A DNA stretch of 24,240 bases from Ophiocordyceps camponoti-saundersi (nom. inval.) (GCA_003339415.1 PDHQ01000433.1:1-24240); one strand, 5' to 3'. Positions 1 through 11,340 are shown, numbered from the stretch's first letter. The notes: a model not told the origin generated them from the letters alone. Numbers and translations are program-made.

Positions 1-270
1 AAAAAATAGGTAAAATTATAAAGAAAGTAATTTTAAGCTATAATAAGATCTATCTATTTTTTAAAATTATTTTATATTATTATATAATTTATTAACGTTT
101 TTTTCTTCTTAATATTTTTTAAAAATATATTTTAAAAAAATATTATCTTTAACCTCTTATTAAAAAAGAAGTAAAATAGCTAAAAATATAAAAAAAATAC
201 TATTTAGAAGCGCCTTTTACTAAGCTTTTTTTAAAAATAAAAAAAAAATAATTAACGCTAGTAACTAATT

Positions 271-311
271 TTTTAGTCTTTAGTTAGTTACTAACTAACT
301 AAAGACTAAAA
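271..311. repeat. Near-perfect 41-bp palindrome (20-bp arms)
   Basis: Positions 271-290 are the exact reverse complement of 292-311, with a single C at 291 between the arms. The arm contains AGTCTTTAGTTAGTTA. Such a structure could extrude as a cruciform or mark the centre of a foldback element. It sits in a 150-bp stretch saturated with TTAGT/ACTAA words. No coding frame is visible here. Confidence 0.85.
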
Positions 312-353
312 CTAACGGACTAAAATTAGTTACTATAAGGACTTTAGTTAGTT

Positions 354-371
354 AGGACTAAATTTAGTCCT
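354..371. repeat. 18-bp perfect palindrome in the TTAGT/ACTAA cluster
   Basis: AGGACTAAATTTAGTCCT is its own reverse complement. Related words (GGACTTTAGT, TTAGTCC) recur between 340 and 420, partly inverted relative to each other. Together with the palindrome at 271-311, this may be a decayed MITE or foldback element of about 200 bp (roughly 240-440). I could not define terminal inverted repeats or a target-site duplication, so that is only an inference. Confidence 0.75.
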
Positions 372-429
372 TAAAAATAGGGACTTTAGTCAGTTAGTCC
401 TAACTAACTAAAAAAAGACTAAAAAGTTA

Positions 430-952
430 CTAACTAATTTTAAACCTTAATTCGGAGCCTTTAACTAGGTATTTTTAATATTAAGTTATTTTAAAATCAA
501 AAGTAAGTTTAAGAAGGTTTATTTATTATAAGAAAGAAAATATTATTAGAACTCTTTAATTAGAAGCTTTTATTAGTATAAGTAAGCTTATATTTAAAAA
601 TAACGCTACCTAAACTTTAAATTTAAAGTTAAAAGAAAGAAAGAATTTTATTCTAAGAAGAAAGAAAAAGAAAACTTATTTTACTATAAAAAAAAAGAAA
701 AGAAAGATTAGTTCTTATTATACTTAATTATAAGTTAAGATAATAGCTTATAAACTATCTCTCTTAAAAAGTTTATAAGAAATACTTTTAAGAAATAACT
801 TTAAAGAAAAGTAAAAGTAAAATAAAAAAAAAGAAGCTTTAGAATAAAGAAAAAAGACTTAGAAAAAGAGAATTCTAAGTAGGAAGAAAATTAAGCTTTA
901 GTAAAAAAGAATAAGCTATAAAATAGCTATATCTTAAGCTTAAAAAAAGACT
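430..952. other. AT-rich stretch with no identifiable feature
   Basis: The DNA is extremely AT-rich and purine-rich on the + strand, with almost no CA or TG. I find no domain, RNA gene or clear repeat. It may be heavily mutated coding sequence, because lysine and glutamate codons (AAA, AAG, GAA) dominate, but no frame is convincing. Confidence 0.5.
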
Positions 953-1060
953 ATTAAGTATAAGGATTTATACTTAAAAGAAGAAAAAATTATTAAGTAT
1001 AAGGAATTATATTTAAAGAAAGAATTATTAAGTATAAAAATTTATACTTAAAGGAAGAAA
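953..1060 (+). repeat. Three imperfect repeats of 35-39 bp, coding-like
   Basis: ATTAAGTATAA starts at 953, 992 and 1027. Each copy is followed by a version of a TTATACTTAAA-GAAG segment. Read on the + strand, the first two copies give IKYKDLYLKEE and IKYKELYLKKE, an amphipathic charged repeat of the kind found in coiled coils. The third copy shifts frame. The parent protein is not recognised. Confidence 0.6.
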
Positions 1061-1179
1061 ATTAACTTACGAAGTAATATATATTAAGTTAAAACTTTAC
1101 GCTTATTAGAAGCTAAAAATAGTATATATTTTAAAAAAAGAAAAATATTACTTTAAAGAAAAAAGAAATAAAAGCTAAA

Positions 1180-2960
1180 GTTAATAAAACCTTACTTATT
1201 CGAAATTATAACTTTTATATATTCTACGAACTCCGCGCTTATAATAACGCGGATATAAACCTCTTATTTTTATATTATAAGTAAACTCCGCTTTTTCCGT
1301 TACCTTATAGCGATAGCTTTAAGCTATACCTAAAGCGACTCCGGGGGGGAGGGTAACGCTATATAAGTTAATCGTAACCGCGAAAATTTTTTACCTAAAA
1401 TATAGCTTTACTTTAAATTATAGTAAACTCGGACTTAAAAGTTTACTATACCTTTTACTCTATTAGAAGCTAAGGCGAGTATTAGTAAGATTATTTTAAA
1501 GGATATTTTAGTTTTTATATAGGTAATTATTAAATAAGTAGCGGAGTCCGAGAGGGTTTAGGGAGGCGCCCCCCTTACTCCGACTCCGTTAATTAATAAT
1601 ATCTTCTTAGCTATTACGGCCGCGGTTTCCTCTTTTTTCTATAGCTTTAAGGGGAGCGGAACTTTTTCGATATAAGCTATAATTATAATTAAAGCGCTAG
1701 AGAAAATTATTAAAAAATAAGTTTTAAGGTAATATAAGCGTTAGCTTATAATTTATTTTAACTTTATTATTACTTTACTCTAAGCTTAAAGCTTTAAGGT
1801 AATTATAATAAGTATTAATTATAAATTTTATAAATAAAGCTAAGCTTTTATAATAAAGAAATTACTTAATAGCGATATTACGATAATATTTTAAGATACT
1901 ATTTATAAGCTTTAGTCCGATTTAAGGTAGCTTTATACCGCTTTCGAAAAAAAGGTACGCTTAATTAGTAAAGGTTATATTCTTATTATAAAAAGGGTAT
2001 TAGCGCAGGCCTTATAATAAAATAATAAAGAAGCTTTTTAAAAAAAGATTAAGTTTTTAAATAAGGTTTTAATAATATAATTATATACGAAAAGATATTA
2101 TTTAGGAACTTAATAAAGTTCCTTTATAATTATTATTAATAGCGTAATAAATATAAACTAAATTTATAATAAAAATATAATAATATAAGTAAAGATTTTT
2201 AATATAAAACCTTATAAGCTAAAAGTTTAACTTTAGTAATATTTTAAATATTATTAGCTTAAATATATTACTAAATATTATATAGCGAAATTATAATATA
2301 GCTAATACTCCGCCTCTCTATATATAAAAGGTAAGGTAGCTTACCTTATAGCTTATAGAAAGAGACTATATTATTACTTTTTTTATTAGAAAACTTACCT
2401 TAAGTAAAGTTAACTTTACCTTAAGATAAAAGCGGCGTAAAATTAGGCGAAGAATATTTATATTTCCTAACCTTAGAGATTTATAAATTAAAACTTTATA
2501 TATACCGCCCCTCCTCCCCCTTTAATATTAGCTAGAGTTTAGTAATAGCTAGGGCGGAAACGCTAAAAAGTAAATATAATAGCTCCGCCTCTAACCCTTT
2601 TTTTAAACTTATCTATAGCTCCGCTATAATAATTAGGCCGCTTTTTAAAATTAGCTATTATAAAATCTATTATAAGCTAGTAAAACCTTTATATATTTTT
2701 TAATTATATTAATAAAGCCTTAATTAAATAAATTATTTAAGACGCTATAATTAAGCGCGGAGATTTAGTTTATAATAATAATAATACTTAGGAAGATAAG
2801 TAGCTATACGGACTCCGTATTAGACCTAGACTACGCGTACTTTTATTACCGCGGACTCCGCTTTAAAGAAAATATTAGCTTCCTAGTTACTTATTATTAC
2901 TAAACTTATCTAAAGCGTAAAGTGCTAAGTGCGGACTTAGTCTAGCCCTAAACTAAGGTA
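1180..2960 (+). pseudogene. Unassigned RIPed coding-like remnant
   Basis: This block has higher GC than its flanks and long + strand stretches that read as protein when TAA and TAG are accepted as mutated Gln or Trp codons. An example near 1470-1560 is EAKASISKIILKDILVF. There is no ATG start and TGA stops are absent, as expected after RIP. The 1550-1600 part is GC-rich (GGCGCCCCCC). I recognise no family. A transposon gag or accessory ORF is the likeliest source given the surroundings, but a decayed host gene cannot be excluded. The limits are approximate and set by where base composition changes. Confidence 0.35.
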
Positions 2961-3560
2961 ACGCTTAAGGGGAGGGTTTTACTCCGAGTTCTTTAGTTTT
3001 TCTTACTTTTAGAATATATATAAGATAGTTCTAAGCTATATTAAGTATACTAGTATATAAATATTATTATTATTACTTATTTAAAATCGAAACCCTTAAA
3101 TAAGTATATTTTAAGGAAAAATAATAAGGAAGTTACTACTTATTATTATAGTTTAGAAACTAGTAATTATATTATTATAATAAGTTTATTTTATTATATA
3201 GAAAGAAAAAATACTTAAGCTAAAAATTTATTTATTAACTTTTAGTAAACGTTTACTATATTAGAACGAATTAATCGAAACCGATCACTTTAATAAAATT
3301 TTAGTCTATATATAAAGAAACGATATTTAAAATAAATTTTAAATAGCCGAAGAAACGCTTAGTAAAAATACTTCTTAAAAATATAACCGAACGAAGAAAG
3401 AATAGGATACCGCGCGCTTATAACCTTAAGCTTATACTTAAAGTTATATATATAGTTAAAAAGTAATCTTTTTAACTAAGCTTATTAGGAATAGTATTAG
3501 TAAATACTAGTAAAAACCTTCGAATAAAGATTTAGAAAAAAAAAGAGAATAATTCTATTA
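2960..3560. other. AT-rich stretch, nothing identifiable
   Basis: This is RIPed AT-rich DNA without a recognisable domain, RNA gene or repeat. One short stretch near 3260-3430 retains several CG dinucleotides and may be coding-derived, but no frame can be supported. Confidence 0.4.
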
Positions 3561-5575
3561 TTTTTCCTTACTATAATATATAAGTAAGAAATTAAGCTTA
3601 AAGAATTAATTCTTAAAAGAAAGAAAAGAAAGAAAAAAAAGAAGAAAACCCTTCTAATTATTATAATTAAAAGAAAGAATATTTTATTATAATAAGGATT
3701 CTAAATTTACTAATACTAATCTGCTTTAAGCGAATAAAAAAAAAGTTATTTAGATTAAATAAACCCTAGTTATTATAAGAGCCCTATATAACTTTATAAC
3801 TAACTAAAAAACTCTTAATTATTAATATTAAATTAATAAATTAAGTAGAAAGTTAAAAAGGAAACGACGTAAGAAAGATATTAAAAAGTTAACTTATAAA
3901 AACGGAAAATTAACTTAAGAATAATAAGGAAGAAAACCTTATTATTAAGAATTAAGAAGGCTATTTCTTTAAAAAAAAAAAAAGAAATAGTAAATTTAAC
4001 TTTAACTAATTAAGAAATAGAAAAAAAAAAACTTATTAGTTAATAAAAAGTAAAAAGAAACCTTTATAAGAAAAAAAGCTAATTACGCTATATAAATTCA
4101 ACTTAAATATATTATAAAGAAAGGAATATTTACTAAATATCTTATATATATTACGGATTATATATTAAGAAGAAGATTAATAAAAGAACCGGATCTTAAG
4201 AAATAAATATATCGATAAGAATATTTATATAAAAGCAATCTTATTATAGCTATAAATCTTTGAAAAAACTTAAGGATTTTACCGGAAGAAAAGCTTTAAA
4301 AATAGGAATTTTTAACGAAAAGAATTAAAGTAACGCCTTTTTATCGAAGAACGAAAAGAAGAAATTTAGCTTAAAGAAAATTATATAAATAACTAGAAAT
4401 AAGGAAAAAGAACCTTATTATTATTCGAAGTACGAAGACCTAAAGAAAATTAACTACTTTAGGAAAAAGAGTAAGGAAATTACTACTTTAAGAGATAAAA
4501 GGGAACGGTAATTTATAAAAAAAAAAAGAACCTTATAAAAATATAAAGAAAAATGCGAAACTAAAACTTTATAAGAAGCTTTATTAACTTATAATATAAA
4601 TTCTTAAGAAGAAGAAACTTTATATATTAAGGAAATAATTTAAGAATAAATTTTAAGAACCTTATTTTAATTATATAAAAAGGAAAGAACTTAAAGCTTT
4701 AAGAATAAAATTACTAAAATAAGAAGAAGTTTAGAAAACGCCCTTTAATATACCTTCTTAACTATATTAATAGCTATTTTTAATATTAGTTAAAGGTAAT
4801 AAAATTTAGCTATTTATATAAAAAGTAAGCTATATAAATCTTTAATTACTAAAAAAGGAAATAATAAAATAAAGAATCGGAAATAAAAATAAAGTTAAAA
4901 GATAATCTTTATAATATTAAAAGAATATTAGAACTAAATTAAGAATATATTATATACTAAATTAAAAGTATACTATATTAAATTTAAGATATAATATATT
5001 AAACTTTAGAAAGAAATAAATCGAAACTAAGAAGAAGGTTAAAAATAACCTTAACTTAATAAATTTAAAGAAAACCGGATTCGAATTACTTTACCGAAAT
5101 AAATAATTATATAACGGTAAAAGAAAGATTAAGTTTATAAGAAAGAAAAGAAGATTAAACTTTTATTATTTTTAATAATAAGTTAAGGAAATAAATTAAA
5201 AAAGTTTAAACTTTAAGAAAAATATTATAGAAAAAGAACTTAAGTTAAAAAGAAGCAAAACCGAACTTTATATAAAGAATTTTATTTATACTTTAAAAAT
5301 AAAATATAAATATTAGATTTATAATAAATATTAATAAAACGAAGTTTTAATAACGCTATTTTTAACGAAAATTAAGAAAGAATATTATATACACTTTATT
5401 AAAAGGATTTCTTAATTAAGAAGTTAAATCTTAGGCTATATAATTTTAAAATAAAGAAAGAGAAAAATTTTTTTAAGAAGTTAAATTATTTTTAACTAAG
5501 AGAAGCTTAGTTATAAGGTATAAAATTTAACTAACTTAAAGAAATAAGGAAAAAAAAAAGAAAAATTATTATTTA

Positions 5576-5638
5576 GCTAAGAAAGCTAAGAAAGCTAAGA
5601 AAGCTAAGAAAGCTAAGAAAGCTAAGAAAGCTAAGAAA
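5576..5638 (+). repeat. Seven tandem copies of GCTAAGAAA
   Basis: A perfect 9-bp repeat, seven copies long. The unit is a multiple of three, and one + strand frame gives seven Ala-Lys-Lys triplets, a pattern seen in nucleic-acid-binding tails. The unit has no CA or TG, so RIP cannot alter it at its preferred site, which may explain why it stays perfect among degraded sequence. Confidence 0.9.
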
Positions 5639-6155
5639 AAAAAAAGAATATTAAAATAAAGAAACGCTTAACTTACTTTAAAAAGAAATATACCTTCTTA
5701 ACTTAAGATTAAGTTAATAGTAACTTAAAAAACTATTAATCTTACTTAAAAAAGAAGAGAGTAATAAGCTTTAGGAAATATAAAAGCTATTACTTAACGC
5801 TTTTAAAACTTTATTTAGTTATTAAACTAAATTACTTTTAAGAAAAATAGCGATATTTTAATATGCTATTATTTTCTTATATAAAAAAAAGAGTTTTATA
5901 AGAAGCTATTCTTAAAAAGAAAATACTTACTATAAAAATAAATCTTTATTTATAAAATAAGTTATTATTTTTAAGAAAAAAAAAAGGGGTAAAGTAAAGC
6001 TATTTTTACTTTAAAAGAAAAAAGAAAATTACTCCCTTTAGAAAATTTTATAAAAAACTAAAGAAACTTAGCTTATAAAAAGATAATTAAGCTATTTTAC
6101 TTAAAGCTATAAGCTTTAGTAAGATAAGAAAGCCTTATTATTAAAAAAAAAAAAT

Positions 6156-6290
6156 TATAAGAAGCTAAAGTTTTAAAAGTTTAAAACTATAAAAAAGGGA
6201 AGAAGCGAATAATATAGAAAAAAAAAAAAAGTATAAGAAGCAAAAGTTTTAAAAGTTTAAAAATATAAAAAAGGGAAGAAGCGAATAATA
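6156..6290. repeat. 59-bp direct repeat, two copies 76 bp apart
   Basis: Copy one is 6156-6214 and copy two 6232-6290. They share TATAAGAAGC, AAAGTTTTAAAAGTTTAAAA and GGGAAGAAGCGAATAATA and differ at only a couple of bases. One difference is GCT against GCA, a T/A change and not a RIP transition. A poly-A-rich spacer separates them. Confidence 0.85.
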
Positions 6291-6485
6291 AAAAAAAAAA
6301 AAAAAACTTTAGAAAAGGGGAAAGAAAAAGAAAACTATACTTTACCTTTTTAAAGCTTTAAAAAGAAAAGTAAGCTATATTATTTCTTTAAAAAAGAAAA
6401 TCTTATAAAGAAAATTACTTTCGAAACTATAAGAAGTAATTAACTATATAAGTACTTATACCTTATATTATTCTTAGTTTTACTT

Positions 6486-6530
6486 AAAGTTTTAAAAGTT
6501 TAAAACTATAAAAAGGGGAATATATAATAA
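6486..6530. repeat. Third, partial copy of the 59-bp repeat
   Basis: AAAGTTTTAAAAGTTTAAAA recurs here, followed by a CTATAAAAAGGGGAA segment matching the middle of the copies at 6156 and 6232. The end diverges. Spacing from the second copy is about 200 bp. Confidence 0.7.
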
Positions 6531-6539
6531 ATTAGCTAT

Positions 6540-6930
6540 AAGTACTTATATACTTATCCGATTACTAAGTAAACTGCTTAGTAAAATCCGCGATAAATTC
6601 TTATATAAGCAGAAAATATTACTTATATTAGTAAGCTAATTAAATAAAGTATAAATTACTAATATTCGAATATTTAAATATTTTATATATATACTTAGTA
6701 AAGGTATTTCTATTACCTAAGCGGATTTCCTATTTAGGAAAACTTATATAATATATACTTAATAAGCTTTTAGTATCTTATAAATATTAGGTACTTATAT
6801 TTATTAAGCTTTAAAGCGTATAAAAAAATATTAAAACTTTAAAGTAACTTTTCTTAATACTTAAAAAAAGTATATAGCTTTAATAAGCGTAGCTAAGCCT
6901 AGCTAAGCTTAGCCGAATTACCCTATACCT
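6540..6930 (+). pseudogene. Probable Ty1/copia RNase H remnant
   Basis: One + strand frame stays readable, with only TAA/TAG stops. Matches to the copia RNase H order are: an ADF triplet at 6721-6729, as in the family's DADF/DADY motif; a G-T-Y-I-Y-stop-A-L-K-R segment ending at 6819, where the stop (6805) sits where Trp is expected and the Leu codon TTA where Ser TCA is expected; and K-Y-I-A-L at 6868-6882 followed by A-K, matching the E-Y-I-A-L...A-K motif. In each case the changed residue can be explained by one C-to-T or G-to-A transition. The insert between the last two motifs is a few residues longer than usual, so the family call is moderate. No start, polymerase motif or 5' LTR was found, so the element is at least partly lost. 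Confidence 0.5.
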
Positions 6931-6936
6931 AACCGG

Positions 6937-6980
6937 AGATACCGGAGATACCGGAGTTACTAGAGATATTAGAGATAAGC
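6937..6980. repeat. Short GGAGATACC/AGAGATA tandem repeat
   Basis: Units of about 9 bp (ACCGGAGAT twice, then ACCGGAGTT and AGAGATATT/AGAGATAAG variants) run in tandem just downstream of the RNase H remnant. The segment lies between that coding remnant and the LTR-like sequence. Confidence 0.6.
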
Positions 6981-7330
6981 AGACTTAACGATAAGCGTAA
7001 TAATCGGAAAGTTATATAGTAATCGGAGGAGAGATAAGTTTCTACGCTTTTATTCGCTATAGAAAAGCGGGGTAAAAATAAGGTAAATAAGAAAATAGAA
7101 TCTTACTTATTATAAGAAGCGAGGTAAAAGTAAGTCTTAGTTTCTAGAAGTTTCTACTAGCTTCTATAGAATTAATAAGCAAAGGAAGGAAAAGGTTTAT
7201 ATAAGGAGGCTTTCCCTTCCTCTTTTTCCTTTCCTTTTCCTCTTCTTTCCTTAAGCTTTTAATTCTAAAAAAGGTTTTAAGTTTTAAGAAACGTCTTACC
7301 TTAATTTTTAGAATTAGTAATTAATAATTA
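6980..7330 (+). mobile_element. LTR-like segment with TATA box and pyrimidine tract
   Basis: A TATA-type sequence, TTTATATAAGGAGG (7196-7209), is followed at once by an almost pure pyrimidine tract (about 7210-7252). This resembles the promoter and start region of a fungal LTR. A purine-rich stretch, ATCGGAGGAGAGATAAG (about 7021-7037), could be the polypurine tract upstream of a 3' LTR. It lies after the copia-like RNase H and before the gypsy-like element, so it could be the 3' LTR of the first or the 5' LTR of the second. The exact TG...CA ends cannot be fixed because RIP converts both to TA. Confidence 0.45.
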
Positions 7331-7600
7331 TTTATTTATTTATATTATTTATTCCTTTTTTTATTAATAAGCGTAAGAAGTAATACTTTTAATATTTTTT
7401 ATTTCTTATTAATAATAAAAGCTTCTTATCGCCTTAAAAGAGTCTAAAGCGAAAATACTTTTCTTACTAACCTTAGTACTAACCTCGTATAATAAGGCTT
7501 AGCTAGAATTAAGGGCTTTATTTAGTAATAAGGTTAGGAGGAAGGAATACGAACCCTTATTCCTTTTAGTATTTATTTACTTATCTTATCTTAGATAAGA
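7330..7600. other. Leader-like stretch upstream of the gypsy remnant
   Basis: No coding frame is visible. Several GGAAGGAATACGAACCC-type words and a partial palindrome, CTTATCTTAGATAAG (about 7573-7587), occur here. It could be the untranslated leader with a primer-binding site of the element that follows. I could not identify a primer-binding site with confidence. Confidence 0.3.
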
Positions 7601-8341
7601 AGATAAAAGGGTACGGTTTATAATAGTATCCTTAAAGCTTATTATTTACTTCTTTTATAAGAAAAAAAACTATATTATAAAAAACTACTTTAAAAAATAA
7701 GGAAAAGAAAAAGAAATAGGAAAAACCTCTTTTACGAATAGTAAGATAATTAACGTTATTTCTTCCTACCTAGCTACTAATTATAATATACTAAGCTTAA
7801 ATAGGAAGGAATAGTATATTATTTATAATACGAAATTTAAACTGCTAATAAAAGAAGATAACTTAAACTAAAAGGAATACGAATTCCGAAAAGAATTAAG
7901 ATAATAATATAACTTAGAACTTATAGCTAATACGCTATTTCTAAATAGCTAAAATATAGTTAAGAATACGAAGAAGCCTTTAAAGCTTATTATTAAGGTT
8001 TAGCCCTTATATTATATTTAAGTTATAAACTTAAATATTAAACTTATAAATTAGCCTTACGATTAAATAATAAAGCTGCCGCTATCTAGCTTAAAGGCTT
8101 ATAATCGAAGGATTAAATAGAATAAAATAGGAAGAATAGTTAAATAAGAAGGTAAATAAGCTTTAAAAGAAAAAGCGGTATATATAGCTATTTAGCACGC
8201 TAAAGTATAGCTTTCTTAAAAGCTTTTTATATATAATTATTATTATATATAGCTTAGTAAATAAGTACCCCTTTAACTAGTCTCTTAATAAAATCACGTA
8301 TTTTTTTCTTATAAACTTTAACCCTTATCTTTAATATTAAT

Positions 8342-8369
8342 AAATTAATTAAATTAAATTAAATTAAAA
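8342..8369. repeat. Short AAATT/ATTAA tandem repeat
   Basis: Several tandem copies of a 5-bp AAATT-type word. It is a simple-sequence repeat in AT-rich DNA. Confidence 0.7.
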
Positions 8370-8499
8370 TAGCTAACTTATAAAACTAAATAAAAAGGCT
8401 TTAATAATTTTAAGCTAGCTTTAACGAATATTAATAACCTTTATAGTAAAAGCTATAAGTTTAGTAGTTAGAATAATAAATATAGGTAATATAATATAT

Positions 8500-9560
8500 A
8501 ATAAAAGATAAGGAGGAATATTATTAGTAAATCTTAAAGTATATAAAATAATACTTTAAGAAATAAGCTAATACTTTTCTTATAAATAAGAAAGTAAAGT
8601 AAAAAGCTATATTATAAGAAATATAGTTTATTATTTAGTAATAAGCTATAATTTTTCTTACGATAAAGGAAGCGGAATATATAAAGTAACTTATAGCTAT
8701 ATAGATAAACGCTTTTAAGGAAATACTATAAATAAACTTTATTAAACTAACCTTTACTAAAGCTACGCTTAACTAAGCTTAGATTAATATAGCCTTTATA
8801 AGATAAAAAGAACCTTAGCTTAAATAAGATAGATTATTAAATTTCTTCTATTTCTTTATAAGCTAGCTAGTTTACTAATATAATATTAATAAGCTTTAAG
8901 GCAAAGCTAGTAATATAGATTATATTTAAGTATAGATCCTAAACTACCTTCCTAAGAATAAAATATAGAAAGTATTAGCTTTTTAATAATTTAGTAGCTT
9001 TAGTAAAAAGAGGCACTTAAAAGACTTCTTTAACTACCTTTATTAAACTTTTAGTAATATTTAGAAATAAAAAAAGTCTTAAGATAGGCTCTAGACTTTA
9101 GTTTACTATAATAAATAAATATTTAATAACTTTATTCTTAAGTTTAAAGAGGTCCTAGTAACTGCTATTAAATTTATAAGTTAAGATAATTCTATAAAAT
9201 TAACTTAGCTATATAAGGCCCTTTCCTTAATACTTTAAGACCTTTTAGTTACTATTAATATACTTTACGAATACTTTTTATTTATTAATTACTTATAAGG
9301 TTTTACTTAGTTTTTTAAATAAACCTTACGCTTCCTTAAAGCGGCTAAGAAATATTAACCTAACCTAAATAAATACTTAAAAAACGCTAAAAGCGTTCCT
9401 ATAAACTTAAATATAAGAAAAAATATAGATAGGGATATTCTAATAAATATAATAGGAGATAAGAAAAAAAAAAAGCTAAAAAGAAAAGATAGCGGTTATA
9501 ATAAGACTTCTACTTAAGTATTACGAAATACCCTTTAAGCTAAGTAAGTAAAAAGATTAA
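8500..9560 (+). pseudogene. Gag-like region of the gypsy remnant
   Basis: The position between the leader and the protease, and a basic lysine-rich end (GDKKKK near 9450-9475), suit a capsid/nucleocapsid protein. A plausible + strand frame has repeated Leu, Ile and Lys codons with TAA/TAG stops. I could not see a clear CCHC zinc knuckle; RIP turns Cys TGT/TGC into TAT/TAC and His CAT/CAC into TAT/TAC, so it may simply be erased. The call rests mostly on context. Confidence 0.4.
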
Positions 9561-9859
9561 TACTAAAATAATATAAAATATTAGGTTTTTATATTAAGTA
9601 TAGAATAAATATATACCTTATATATAATTATAATTTCTAACTTTTATAAAAGCTATAATAAAAAGCTTTAGGAGAAACCTATATTAATTATATAAAAATC
9701 TTACTTTAGATTAAGGAATATAATTCTAATAATAATTAAGGAAAAAAATAGCTTTAGGATATTATAGTATCTTAAAGGATAAGATAATATAGATAAAGGA
9801 AAAGAAAAATATCCTTTATTTTAAACTATAAGCTTTATTTACTAAGATTCCTATAATCT

Positions 9860-11156
9860 TAAATAACTTAGAATTAGTAAATATATTAGTTAATAAAAGC
9901 TATAAGAGCTATTTTATAATATACTTATAGTTAATATAAAACTTATAAATACTAATAGAAAGAATCTTAGCTTAATAAGTAAAAGGGGTAGTAATAAGCA
10001 AACTAAAAATATTAAATATCGCTTAGCTCTCGCTTAAGATAAATAGCTTTAGTTAATTAATTATAGTATATATAATATTAAATTTTAATTTCCTAATTAT
10101 CCTTAGTAAGCCTTAGCTATAATATATAAAGTTCTACTTAGTCCTTTATAAAAAATAAGTATAATATAGAGATTCGTAATAATAAGTATAAGTTACTAAT
10201 ATTCGCTTTTAACTAATAAAGAAGATCTTAAACGTAGTATATTTTTATAGCTTAACTTTTATTAAAGAGGTAAGGAGGAGGTAGAAGGAATTACGCTATT
10301 AGAAAAAAGACCTTACTAAATACTTAAAGATTTAAGCGGTAAAAGTTAAAAATATAAAAAAAGCGTTATAAGATAAGATTCCTTTAATAAATAACTAATT
10401 ATAAGAATAAATCCTAATAGAATTTTATAATATACTTCCCCTTTTTTATAAGTAAAAAGTAAATAAGTTAAACTTATATAAAAAAAGTATAAATTACTAT
10501 ATACTGCTTAAGAAAAAAGTAAATAATAAAAAACTTTAAATTTTATTTAGCCCTTTTTATAGTATATTAAGGGAGGAATTACTTATCCTTAAAAAAATAT
10601 TATAAAACCTTTTTTAGAAAAGCTTTATCTAACTTAGTAGCTTGCTTACGGGTGCCCTAATCCTCTTTATAAGGAAACTTAAAAAAGGATTATAATTTTA
10701 TATAAATTTTTATATACTAAATACGATTATAGTTCTAAATAAATACTTACTCCTTTTACTTAGTAATACCTTTCAGTTATTAGCTAAGTTTTAATAGCTT
10801 ATAAAGTTAAATATTATATAAGCTTTTTATAAAGTATAAATTACTAAAAGAGAGGAATAGAAAATAGCGTTTAGAACTTAGTATAGCTTCTTCGAATAGA
10901 TAATTACCTTATTTAAACTTATAAAAGCCCCTACTACTTTCTAAAAATATATTAATAATATCCTCTAGCTATATTTTAATAAGTTTTATTTAGCTTATAT
11001 AAATAATATTATTATTTACTTAAATAATACTAAAAAGGATTATTTCTATAAAGTATACTTAGTTCTCTATAAACTTTAAAAGTATAAGCTTTATTTAAAC
11101 TTAGATAAGTATAAATTTATAGTTAAGAAAGTAAAATACTTAAAGTTTATAATATT
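9860..11156 (+). pseudogene. Gypsy protease and reverse transcriptase, RIPed
   Basis: All motifs lie in one + strand frame. Protease: L-V-N-K-S-Y-K-S-Y around 9886-9909, where the family has an LVD-x-G-C-E-S-Y-like active site; D to N, G to S, C to Y and E to K are all single G-to-A changes. RT fingers: S-L-L-T-G-A-L-I-L-F-I-R-K from 10639. RT palm: A-F-R-T-stop-Y-S-F-F-E-stop from 10867, matching the AFRTRYGLFEW-type motif. Catalytic box: Y-I-N-N at 10996-11007, where active enzymes have YIDD, so both catalytic aspartates are lost. The frame continues to a K-V-K-Y-L-K-F-I-I stretch ending at 11155, as in the YLGF segment. This would have copied the element RNA into cDNA; it is dead. Confidence 0.88.
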
Positions 11157-11158
11157 AG

Positions 11159-11340
11159 TGTTACGGACTATACCCTTTTATCTTCTTATAATAGGGGCAG
11201 ATTTATATCTAAATTATAAGTTTAAGACTAGAAAATTAGTTTTTATAATATAATATATAAATTATCTTATTAACTAAGCATATTTTATTACCTCTTCTTA
11301 TCTCTTATATTATATATAATAACCTATATAACTGCCCTCC
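11159..11340 (+). mobile_element. Probable LTR start (TGTTACGG...) interrupting the gypsy RT
   Basis: TGTTACGGACTATACCC begins right where the RT reading frame ends. The same opening, TGTTACGGA followed by TACCC, recurs at 23922. LTRs normally begin with TG, and TGTTACGG is a plausible LTR opening. The original TG survives here although nearly every other TG is lost. The 182 bp up to the minisatellite hold no coding frame. The matching end was not found, so whether the minisatellite lies inside this element is open. Confidence 0.5.

Larger units (their letters stand above)
3560..6540 (+). pseudogene. Lysine-rich RIPed remnant, possibly the body of a copia-type element
   Basis: About 3 kb of purine-rich + strand sequence whose translations are dominated by Lys, Glu, Arg, Ile and Leu. 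It lies directly upstream of a probable copia RNase H in the same orientation, so it may hold decayed gag, integrase and reverse transcriptase. I searched by eye for integrase motifs and the YVDD motif and found none, so this assignment rests on position only. It contains the Ala-Lys-Lys repeat at 5576-5638 and the 59-bp repeats after 6156. TATTACGGAT at about 4149 resembles a RIPed TGTTACGGAT element end, which suggests nested insertions. Confidence 0.3.
7600..11158 (+). mobile_element. Ty3/gypsy LTR retrotransposon remnant, truncated after RT
   Basis: This + strand element keeps the order gag-like region, protease, reverse transcriptase typical of Ty3/gypsy elements. Protease and RT lie in one frame, as expected for a single polyprotein. 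The frame is broken only by TAA and TAG stops and by Gly/Glu/Asp codons changed by G-to-A, the pattern RIP produces. The element stops at 11158, just after the RT palm. RNase H, integrase and the 3' LTR are not seen here or beyond the minisatellite. A TGTTACGG end begins at 11159, so another insertion probably cut it. Confidence 0.8.

Noticed and set aside
4149..4165. TATTACGGATTATA as a third TGTTACGG element end
   Set aside because: It differs by one RIP-type change from the opening, but the following sequence does not resemble the other two copies. Kept only as a remark.
4420..4480. Zinc-knuckle-like Y-Y-S-K-Y segment in the lysine-rich region
   Set aside because: Tyr codons could be mutated Cys or His, but the C-x2-C-x4-H-x4-C spacing does not fit.
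9470..9540. CCHC zinc knuckle at the end of the gypsy gag
   Set aside because: A Ser-Gly-Tyr-Asn-Lys stretch at about 9489 could be a mutated knuckle, but the Cys/His spacing cannot be matched in any frame.
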